This document shows positions 1-6,435 of a stretch of DNA of 7,458 bases, piece after piece. This DNA comes from Acidobacteriaceae bacterium. Its GTDB lineage: Bacteria > Acidobacteriota > Terriglobia > Terriglobales > Acidobacteriaceae. How positions within the stretch are numbered: position 1 is the stretch's first letter; the number at the start of each line of letters is the position of its first letter. The position numbers and the translations under genes were made by a program. Location: positions 1 to 7,458 of the forward strand of contig PLSH01000311.1 in the NCBI GenBank assembly GCA_003165095.1, read 5' to 3'. The notes below the pieces were generated by a model. It was not told the DNA's origin and did no database searches. It worked only from the letters and a program-made list of their open reading frames with translations.

Positions 1-1682
1 TAAGTCCAGGAGTTGCCCTCGTAAAACGTGTCCCCGCCCCACGTGCACTCATCCATCGCCGTGAAAGGCGCAAGCCAGGTACCGTCGCGATGCCGCGGGC
101 GAATAAACCCCGTGTACCCGCCATCGGCAAAGCTCGCATCCCAGAGCTTGTTCCAGTTAGCCGAGCGCTCGAGGTACTTGTTGTATGCGCCGGCCTGGCC
201 CAGTCCTTTGGCGAGCAATGCAATTTCGAAATCGTCCGCGGCGTACTCCATGTCGACTGAGCCGGTGCGGTCGGAGCCCTCGATCGAAACATAGCCGAGG
301 TTGTGCCAGTCTTCGAGTCCGCCCCGGCCCTCCTTGAGATGGTCGGCCGGGGGTACTTCGGCGTCGTGGATTTCGGCCGCCAAAGCCGTCTTCCAATCCA
401 CACCTTTGAGGCCCTTCACAAACGCGTCCGTAATAAGAAACTCGGCATTGCTGCCGCCCTGCGTGCGGCCGGTCGAATTGCCGCTGCGCGCATCCGGCAG
501 CCAGCCTTCGCGGCGGTAAAGATCCACCAGTGCGCGGACGATATCGGTCTCGCGTTGAGGCGCAATCAAAGTCAGTAACGGACCCGAGGTGCGGAAGATG
601 TCCCAGATGGCATAGTAATCGTCGTAGTACGGTTCACTTGAGGTCCAGAGCGGATTCTCGCCGGTGCGATCCGTGGGCATCAGCATGGTGTGGTAGAGCG
701 CCGTGTAGAAGACCTGCGCCTGCTCGGGAGTTTCGCCCTTGAGCTCGACCGTGCTGAGAGCCTTGTTCCACTCAGCCACCGCGGCGGCCTGGACGGCTTC
801 GAATCCGAAACCTGGAATCTTGGCCATCAGATTTTTCCGCGCCTGGTCCACGCTGAGGAACGAGATGCCGATCTTCATCTTCACCGGACGCGTGGTGCGC
901 GAGTCGAACGACAACCACCCTCCAGCGCTCGAATTTGCCTCTCCGTGCGCGCCCTTTGCGCCCGGCATTTGTTTCCCGTTCAACCAGGTTCCAGAAGAGA
1001 TGGCCGGCGTGTTCGTCACCGCATAGAAGTAGACCGTGTACGCATTTGGCTGCTTGTTCCATCCGCCGGTCACGCTGGTGGAACCGGAAACTTCAGTGGG
1101 CGAAACAATCTGGATCTCCGCGCTGCTGAGCGATTGCAATTCTCCGGAATGCGCGCTGGAACGAAGGCAGTGGGTTACATCGAAGAGCAGATTGGCCTCA
1201 GCGCCGCTCGGATAATCGAAGCGGTAAATGGCGGCGCGCCGTGCGGCCGTGATCTCCACTCCCACGCCATAACGCGTCAGCTTGACCGCATAAAGGCCGG
1301 CAGAGGCCTTCTCATCCGCGCGCGGCGACTGCGCATCGAGCGGCGAGACAGCACCCGTAGCCGGCATCACGAGAATGTTGCCGTACTTGGCGCCGCCGCC
1401 GGTCCCGCTCACGTGCGTCTGACTGAAGCCGCGAATATCACCGCCCTGATTCCAGCCCGCGTTGGGATCATTCCCATCGGCAGCCACCATATCGGGGCCG
1501 GGTTTGATAATTCCGAATGGAACTGCTGGACCGGGAAAGACATTGCCGCCACCAGCAGCACCAAGAAGCGGATCGACGCGACCCGCAAACTGCCCAAGCA
1601 CAATAACACCTGGCAACATTACCGTCAGTAAGATCAGACCCATCCGGATAGTCGGTTTCATAAAATTAAATGCGCGTTTCAT
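1..1682 (-). CDS. Secreted GH92 family alpha-mannosidase-type glycoside hydrolase, partial (C-terminus beyond left edge)
   Basis: Reading the minus strand from ATG at 1682 gives 560 codons without a stop, running off the window. A signal peptide (basic start, hydrophobic stretch about residues 14-29) precedes the GH92 N-terminal beta-sandwich: VDPLLG at 36-41, PFGIIKPGPD at 55-64, and GFSQTHVSGTG at 85-95. The (alpha/alpha)6 barrel begins near residue 300, with YYAIWDIFR (356-364), GWLPD (393-397), NGRTQGGSNA-like GNSTGRTQGGSNAE (401-414), KEGRGGLEDW (450-459) and YEGNSW (554-559). GH92 enzymes are calcium-dependent inverting exo-alpha-mannosidases, and the Glu of the EGN motif (E555) corresponds to the proposed general acid. 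The aspartate-rich general-base motif (GGNDD type) lies downstream of the window, so catalytic completeness cannot be judged. Linkage specificity is not readable here. The start is uncertain: in-frame ATGs also occur at 1694, 1661 and 1643, and none has a good Shine-Dalgarno; 1661 would give a compact signal peptide. Confidence 0.95.
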   Translation of the reverse strand, partial: MKRAFNFMKPTIRMGLILLTVMLPGVIVLGQFAGRVDPLLGAAGGGNVFPGPAVPFGIIKPGPDMVAADGNDPNAGWNQGGDIRGFSQTHVSGTGGGAKYGNILVMPATGAVSPLDAQSPRADEKASAGLYAVKLTRYGVGVEITAARRAAIYRFDYPSGAEANLLFDVTHCLRSSAHSGELQSLSSAEIQIVSPTEVSGSTSVTGGWNKQPNAYTVYFYAVTNTPAISSGTWLNGKQMPGAKGAHGEANSSAGGWLSFDSRTTRPVKMKIGISFLSVDQARKNLMAKIPGFGFEAVQAAAVAEWNKALSTVELKGETPEQAQVFYTALYHTMLMPTDRTGENPLWTSSEPYYDDYYAIWDIFRTSGPLLTLIAPQRETDIVRALVDLYRREGWLPDARSGNSTGRTQGGSNAEFLITDAFVKGLKGVDWKTALAAEIHDAEVPPADHLKEGRGGLEDWHNLGYVSIEGSDRTGSVDMEYAADDFEIALLAKGLGQAGAYNKYLERSANWNKLWDASFADGGYTGFIRPRHRDGTWLAPFTAMDECTWGGDTFYEGNSWT

Positions 1683-1689
1683 CCAGCGA

Positions 1690-1698
1690 ATCATAGCA
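1690..1698 (-). promoter_or_regulatory. Possible extended -10 promoter element of the GH92 gene
   Basis: On the minus strand the sequence reads TGCTATGAT, which is a TGn extended -10 followed by a hexamer one mismatch from TATAAT. No convincing -35 box sits 16-18 bases upstream, which is tolerated for extended -10 promoters. The predicted transcript start would fall around 1683-1684, almost on top of the ATG at 1682. Either the messenger is leaderless or the true start is a later in-frame ATG (1661 or 1643). This is a motif match only. Confidence 0.4.
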
Positions 1699-1894
1699 AG
1701 GCTGCGCTTGATAACGCCATCAGCGCTGGGCGAACGGCGTCGGAGACAAGTATTCCAACCCGGAACCGAAACCGGCCGAAGTTTATCCGCCCACCGATTT
1801 TTGTGGACACGGTTGCTTCTTTTGCCCGAGAATGCATCCAAATCCAGGCCCCCATTCGCAATAACGCGAAGAATCCGGATTTCCCCAAACAGTC
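1695..1894. promoter_or_regulatory. Divergent intergenic region between the GH92 and S53 genes
   Basis: This roughly 200-base stretch separates two genes transcribed away from each other, so it should hold both promoters. The GH92-facing side carries the extended -10 described separately. On the protease-facing side I could not identify a convincing -35/-10 pair. A short perfect inverted repeat, TTCGC-6-GCGAA (1855-1870), lies 36 bases before the protease ATG and could be a leader hairpin or a small operator, but it may be chance. No gene, RNA family or longer repeat is visible. Confidence 0.45.
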
Positions 1895-1900
1895 AAGGAG
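1895..1900 (+). promoter_or_regulatory. Shine-Dalgarno of the S53 protease gene
   Basis: AAGGAG lies 5 bases before the ATG at 1906. It fixes the start there rather than at upstream in-frame ATGs (the reading frame is open back to at least 1462), because the protein begins with a signal peptide exactly at this ATG. Confidence 0.9.
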
Positions 1901-1905
1901 AATTC

Positions 1906-4188
1906 ATGATTCGAAAGCAGAGCACTTCCCTACTCACCCTCGCCGCGGTGATGCTGGCCGCGACTGCCATGAGTCAGGCGCAACGCCAACCCCTCCTCAC
2001 CAGCCATGTTCGCCCCGCGGCGCTGAACGGCCAGGCGCGGCTCCTGGGCAATCTCCCTTCAGAACAGACATTGCGCCTGGTGATTGTTCTCCCGCTCCGC
2101 AATCAGGATCAACTGGATAACCTCCTCGAAGACGTCTACAACCCAAACAGTCCTTCCTACCACCAGTTTCTTTCCGTTGACGAGTTCACGGCGAAGTTTG
2201 GTCCCACGCAGGATGACTATGACGCAGTGGTTGCATTTGCGAAGGACAACGGCCTGACCGTGGTTGGCGCCTCGCGCAATCGAATGAATGTGGATGTGAC
2301 CGGTCCCGTGGCCAGCATTGAGAGAGCCTTCCATGTGAACTTGCGCCAGTATCAGCATCCCACCGAAGATCGCGTCTTCTACGCGCCCGATCGCGAACCC
2401 ACAGTCGACCTTCCCTTCCAGCTTTGGCACATCGCGGGCATGGACAACTATTCCATTCCGAAACCGGCTGGCCTGAGCAGAAATACCGGCTCGAAAAAGT
2501 CGAGCGCAACCACGGGTTCCGGTCCGTCGGCTTCGTTCCTGGGCAGCGACATGCGGGCCGCATACTACGGCGGAACGGCCCTGACCGGCAGCGGCCAGTC
2601 GCTCGGCCTGCTGGAGTATTACGGAACCGATCTCGCCGATCTGACTACTTATTTCAAAAACGTCGGCCAGACCAACTATGTGCCCATCACGCTGCTCTCC
2701 ACTGACGGCACCAGTACCAGTTGCGTGGACTCGAGGGCCGGCGGCGATTGCGACGACACCGAGCAAACCCTGGATATGACCCAGGCGATCGGCATGGCGC
2801 CGGGACTCTCAAGCCTGGTGATGTACGTGGGCTCGACCGACTCGGCCATCTTCAATGCCATGGCTACCGCCAGCCCGCTGAACGCGCAGTTGAGCTCCTC
2901 ATGGACCTGGAGCCCCGCGGACCCCAGCACCGACAACCCCTACTTTGAAGAATTCGCGGCGCAAGGCCAGAACCTGTTTCAAGCCGCGGGCGACAGCAGC
3001 AAGTGGACCACCTCAGGAACTGCTTCGGAAATCTTCCCGGCGGACGATGTCTATGTGACCTCGGTCGGCGGCACTGACCTGGATACCAGTTCCGCAGCCG
3101 GCCCCTGGGCCTCTGAGACCGCGTGGTCCGATAGCGGCGGCGGCATTTCTCCTGACAAGTATGCGATACCCTCCTGGCAAACCACGGCGGCCGCCGGCTG
3201 CGCCAGTTGCTCCAAGACCTATCGCAACGGCCCCGACGTCTCAGCCAACGCGAACTTCACGTTTTACGTTTGCGCCGACCAGACCACCTGCACAGCAAAC
3301 GACTACGGCGGCACCAGTTTTGCCACGCCCATGTGGGCCGGCTACCTGGCGCTGATCAACCAGCAGTCGGTGGCCAACGGCAACAAGACGCTGGGCTTCA
3401 TCAATCCCAGCCTTTATACGATTGGCGAAGGATCCAGCTATGACACCGACTTCCACGACATTACCAGCGGCAGCAACGGCTATTCAGCAACCACCGCCTA
3501 CGATCTGGCCACCGGCTGGGGCAGTCCCAACGGGAGCGCACTGATCAACGCGCTGGCCGGCTCCGCGTCTACCACTCCGGGCTACAGCCTCTCCGCCTCG
3601 CCTGCTTCGGTTTCCATCGCGCAGGGCGGCTCAGGAAGCTCGACGATTACCAGCACAGTGACCGGCGGGTTCGATTCGGCAGTCACCCTGTCGGCTTCGG
3701 GTCAGCCCACGGGCGTGACCGTCGGCTTCAGTCCGGCCTCAATTACTGGCACCGGCACCTCGAGCCTGTCCATCACCGTCGGCTCGTCCGTTGCGGCGGG
3801 AACCTATACCATCACCGTGACTGGAACCTCCGGCAGCACCACCGAAACCACTAAGGTCTCGCTCACCGTGACCAGCACCACTGCCGCCTTCTCGATCAGC
3901 GCGTCGCCCGCCTCCCTCACCGTCGATCGAGGCAGTTCCGGCGACGTCACTGTCACCACTTCCGTCACCGGCGGCTTCGACTCTGCAATCGCTCTGTCTG
4001 CTTCGGGTGAGGGAAGCGGCGTTACCATTTCCTTCAGTCCAACCTCGATTACCGGGGCTGGTTCTTCAACCATGAAAATCACGGTGAGCGGCAGCGCTTC
4101 AACCGGCGATCACACCATCACCATTACCGGCACCAGCGGAAGCACAAAGCACACAGCAACCGTGACTCTCGATGTGTCGAGAAGGTAA
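1906..4188 (+). CDS. Secreted S53 family (sedolisin/kumamolisin) prepro-serine-carboxyl peptidase with two C-terminal Ig-like repeats
   Basis: The product has 760 residues. A signal peptide (basic MIRK, hydrophobic 9-21, probable cleavage after A25) is followed by a pro-kumamolisin activation domain (about 30-175), a Ser/Thr/Gly linker and the S53 catalytic domain (about 205-550). The full S53 catalytic set is visible: E286 and D290 in EQTLD, oxyanion aspartate D363 in AAGDSS, and nucleophile S471 in GGTSFATP. The HDI motif (D518-I519) matches the calcium site. Family members are endopeptidases active at acid pH that release their own propeptide, which suits an acid-soil organism. Six cysteines form three close pairs (273/282, 432/435, 456/462), plausible disulfides in a secreted enzyme. 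The tail holds two 96-residue repeats and ends after VSRR, with no sorting motif, so release into the medium is likely. The gene stands alone, with a strong Shine-Dalgarno before it and a terminator after it. Substrate unknown. Confidence 0.96.
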   Translation: MIRKQSTSLLTLAAVMLAATAMSQAQRQPLLTSHVRPAALNGQARLLGNLPSEQTLRLVIVLPLRNQDQLDNLLEDVYNPNSPSYHQFLSVDEFTAKFGPTQDDYDAVVAFAKDNGLTVVGASRNRMNVDVTGPVASIERAFHVNLRQYQHPTEDRVFYAPDREPTVDLPFQLWHIAGMDNYSIPKPAGLSRNTGSKKSSATTGSGPSASFLGSDMRAAYYGGTALTGSGQSLGLLEYYGTDLADLTTYFKNVGQTNYVPITLLSTDGTSTSCVDSRAGGDCDDTEQTLDMTQAIGMAPGLSSLVMYVGSTDSAIFNAMATASPLNAQLSSSWTWSPADPSTDNPYFEEFAAQGQNLFQAAGDSSKWTTSGTASEIFPADDVYVTSVGGTDLDTSSAAGPWASETAWSDSGGGISPDKYAIPSWQTTAAAGCASCSKTYRNGPDVSANANFTFYVCADQTTCTANDYGGTSFATPMWAGYLALINQQSVANGNKTLGFINPSLYTIGEGSSYDTDFHDITSGSNGYSATTAYDLATGWGSPNGSALINALAGSASTTPGYSLSASPASVSIAQGGSGSSTITSTVTGGFDSAVTLSASGQPTGVTVGFSPASITGTGTSSLSITVGSSVAAGTYTITVTGTSGSTTETTKVSLTVTSTTAAFSISASPASLTVDRGSSGDVTVTTSVTGGFDSAIALSASGEGSGVTISFSPTSITGAGSSTMKITVSGSASTGDHTITITGTSGSTKHTATVTLDVSRR
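3583..3870 (+). repeat. Ig-like C-terminal repeat 1 of the S53 protease
   Basis: Codes for residues 560-655 of the protease. It opens with SLSASPASVS, has TVTGGFDSAVTLSASG in the middle, FSPASITG after it, and TITVTGTSGST near the end. It is Ser/Thr/Gly-rich, beta-strand-like and free of cysteine. Repeats of this style are common in acidobacterial exoproteins and probably act as spacers or surface/substrate-binding modules; that role is inferred. Confidence 0.85.
3889..4176 (+). repeat. Ig-like C-terminal repeat 2 of the S53 protease
   Basis: Codes for residues 662-757 and aligns without gaps to the first repeat, 102 residues downstream of it. By hand count 56 of 96 residues are identical, including SASPAS, VTGGFDSA, LSASG and TGTSGST. 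The two copies are joined by a short Thr/Ser/Ala linker. The identity indicates internal duplication of one module. Confidence 0.85.
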
Positions 4189-4251
4189 GCGTCCTGAGAC
4201 CGGATTTGCGTAAAGTCTCAACGCGCTTTGCTTCGATATGAAGTGACAAAG

Positions 4252-4282
4252 GGCCCGGACTGATTCAAGTCCGGGCCTTTTT
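4252..4282 (+). terminator. Rho-independent terminator between convergent genes
   Basis: A perfect 10-bp stem GGCCCGGACT / AGTCCGGGCC with a 6-base loop (GATTCA) is followed by five T. It lies 63 bases after the protease stop and 30 bases after the stop of the convergent VWFA gene. On the minus strand the stem is followed by only three T after an extra C, so it may also stop the opposite transcript, but less efficiently. Confidence 0.88.
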
Positions 4283-4312
4283 GCGCCCCATCGCTCTCGA
4301 CCGCGCGACCCT

Positions 4313-6433
4313 TCACGGCACCAGCAGGATCGGCGCGCGCCAGAAATTCGCCTTCTGCGCGGCCGGATCAAGGATGGTCACCTGGCAATCGTATGGTCCC
4401 GGAGCCAGGCCGTTCACTCCCAGACTGAAACTCAGCGGCATGGTTCCAAGGCGGCTCGCGGCACTGGGCGCAATCGCCGTGGGAGATGTCTCAAAGACCT
4501 TCGCGCCGTCACGGTACAAGGTAACGAATGCAAACAACGGTGGATTGCCTGCGGAAGGTGTCTGCTTGTACGCCTGGAGGTAGACGTAAATCTCGCGGCT
4601 GGTGCTGAACACGCGCGTCACGCTGGGAATCAGCTTCTTGCCGTTTTCGACAAGGGGATTCACAGCGTCGTCTTTCACTCTGTCCTTGGCCTTGGCGGCG
4701 TCGTAGAGTGCCTGGTTCAGCTCCACGCGCTGGCTGGCCAGCACAACAGCGCTGATGGCGACGCGCTTGTCTTCTTTGTTCAGGTTGGGAATCACAAACG
4801 TGGTTTCATAGGTTCCGATTCTGCCCGTCTCGTCGTCCCGCGCCAGAAACTTGATCGAGTACTTGCCCGGCAGCAGCGTGAAGCCGGTATCGTATTCGAT
4901 GGGCCGCTTGGCCAACTCCGCCGCCGTGGCATCGGAGAGCTTGATGTTCACGTTGTCGCGCACGTTCGAAACCGTCGTTCCGCCAACCAGGTCCTTGATC
5001 TCGCCCACAAAGTCGATCAGCGTATGCTCATAGCCGCCTTTTTTCGCCAGGGCCAACTCGCGGCCGGGAATCTTCACAATGATGGGAACAAAATACTCCG
5101 CCCGGTTCTGCTGGAAGTAATCGATCTCCATCGCAATGGTGAGATCGGTGATCGGGTCTTCGAGCATCAGCGCGTCTTCAAGCTGGCGCTCCTTGTCCAC
5201 TTCGGTAAAGCGCGTAAACTCCTTGTCGGCGTAGTAGCCCTGGCGGTAATTGAGATCCGCGAATGCGTTGTGGGCCAATGAAATCTTGATGCGCCGGAAC
5301 TTGCCGTTCTTCGCCGTGTTGGTGGTGTAGTAGCCGAGCACGTAGTAATCGGAGATGGCCTGTTGCGCCTGCACAATGCCGCGATCGAGATCGTTGTTGT
5401 CGAGCAGAGCTTTGCCTCCGGTATCGCCCGCCAGCGTGTAAAGCGTGTCCTGCGATTGCTGGAAGTTGCTGCTGACGGCCATTGCAGCGCCGCCGGTATA
5501 CATGCCGGAATTCCCTTGCGAACCCTGCGTCGCGTCGCCCAGCGGAGCCTGTGCCACCAGCCCGCGCGCGTCGATGGTCCATATGGTGACGCCCGACCTG
5601 ATCGCTTCGTCCACGGTAGCGTGCAGCTGGGCCTGGTTGTCGATTCCGTTCAGCCGCATACCGCCGGCAAAATAAATGAGCGACTTCTTTTCGTTCACCC
5701 GGCCCAGCATCCCGGCCGCGGTTTGCAGTGCCGAGAGCTGGCGATCGGTGTTGAACACGTTGAATTCGCTGTCATCCTGACCGAAGGCTGCGCCGGTATC
5801 CGAGCTGCTCGCATCGTCCGTGGTCTCCGTCGATCCCTGCCCTTCGCCCACTACCATCGTTTCCAGAATGCTGAGCAGCCGGTTGCGATCGCCGGTGAAA
5901 TCCTGGAGAATGTCTACACCGCCGCCCTCGTAACGAAGGATGGAGACGAGGTCCGCCGAGGTCATTTGCGTGCGAATGAACTGCTCTGCCGCGTTCAGCG
6001 CGCGTGCCTGGTCAGGCGGATACATTCCTACCATATCGAAGTAGAGCGCGAGCAGACGGCGATTCTTGTAGCGCTCATTGTCCATGGTCTCCGGCGCTAT
6101 CTGCGTGCGTGCCAGGCGGTTGTAAATCCTGATGTCTTCAGTAGCCCGTGTCGAAGCAGGCAGGGGCGTCGATGTCGTGCTCAGGTCCTGGTGCTCGCAG
6201 AAGCTCACCGTCTGCGCAGCGCCGTCCTCGGTCACCGTGAAGTCTTTCGCCGTAAGCCCGTGAATGAATTTCCCCTGCTTGTCTTTGACCACCACGGCCT
6301 CGACCACCAGTTGCGTCTGAACCTTGAGAGTAAAGCCCTGTGGCGCCTCGCCGGCAGACTTGTTCTGGCCGACCTGCTGCGCTCCCGCGGAAATGGCGGA
6401 GATGAGAACGAGGATGAGGGTCAGGTTTCGCAT
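4313..6433 (-). CDS. Secreted VWFA-related Acidobacterial domain protein (TIGR03436-like)
   Basis: The product has 706 residues and its molecular role is unknown. A signal peptide (MRNLTLILVL..., probable cleavage after A18) leads to a beta-rich segment with VVVKDKQGKFIHGLTAKDFTV (positions 47-67), the typical N-terminal part of this family. The von Willebrand A-like domain follows (about 125-370): LLALYFD at strand one, SADLVSILRY (159-168), KKSLIYFAGGMR (249-260), TIWTIDARGL (283-292), then SDYYVLGYYT (361-370) and NYRQGYYAD (395-403), a family landmark. Residues 196-226 and 296-328 are Ser/Thr/Gly/acidic low-complexity loops. The C-terminal 300 residues are probably beta-rich and match nothing I recognise. 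The classical DxSxS metal motif reads D133-M-V-G-M137, so ordinary MIDAS metal binding is doubtful. The start at 6433 is supported by the signal peptide and a GAGG site; an in-frame extension to 6697 would overlap the receptor gene. It is probably an operon with that receptor. Confidence 0.93.
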   Translation of the reverse strand: MRNLTLILVLISAISAGAQQVGQNKSAGEAPQGFTLKVQTQLVVEAVVVKDKQGKFIHGLTAKDFTVTEDGAAQTVSFCEHQDLSTTSTPLPASTRATEDIRIYNRLARTQIAPETMDNERYKNRRLLALYFDMVGMYPPDQARALNAAEQFIRTQMTSADLVSILRYEGGGVDILQDFTGDRNRLLSILETMVVGEGQGSTETTDDASSSDTGAAFGQDDSEFNVFNTDRQLSALQTAAGMLGRVNEKKSLIYFAGGMRLNGIDNQAQLHATVDEAIRSGVTIWTIDARGLVAQAPLGDATQGSQGNSGMYTGGAAMAVSSNFQQSQDTLYTLAGDTGGKALLDNNDLDRGIVQAQQAISDYYVLGYYTTNTAKNGKFRRIKISLAHNAFADLNYRQGYYADKEFTRFTEVDKERQLEDALMLEDPITDLTIAMEIDYFQQNRAEYFVPIIVKIPGRELALAKKGGYEHTLIDFVGEIKDLVGGTTVSNVRDNVNIKLSDATAAELAKRPIEYDTGFTLLPGKYSIKFLARDDETGRIGTYETTFVIPNLNKEDKRVAISAVVLASQRVELNQALYDAAKAKDRVKDDAVNPLVENGKKLIPSVTRVFSTSREIYVYLQAYKQTPSAGNPPLFAFVTLYRDGAKVFETSPTAIAPSAASRLGTMPLSFSLGVNGLAPGPYDCQVTILDPAAQKANFWRAPILLVP

Positions 6434-6435
6434 GG

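Noticed and set aside
690..1631. Long plus-strand open frame (313 codons)
   Set aside because: It lies antisense to the GH92 gene, whose frame has clear family motifs throughout. Its own translation is Arg-rich and lacks recognisable domains; such frames are common opposite GC-rich genes.
1855..1870. Small palindrome TTCGC-6-GCGAA before the protease gene, considered as an operator
   Set aside because: Five-base arms arise often by chance in GC-rich DNA. No second copy or overlapping promoter was seen, so it is only mentioned in the intergenic entry.
1462..1905. In-frame upstream extension of the S53 protease
   Set aside because: It would run over the start and N-terminus of the divergent GH92 gene. 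The signal peptide and AAGGAG site define the start at 1906.
2059..2766. Minus-strand open frame (235 codons) inside the protease
   Set aside because: It lies opposite the propeptide and catalytic domain of a clear S53 protease, and has no ribosome site or recognised motif.
4195..4220. Inverted repeat TGAGAC-14-GTCTCA after the protease stop
   Set aside because: A 6-bp stem with a 14-base loop and no T-tract is weak. The strong terminator follows 30 bases later.
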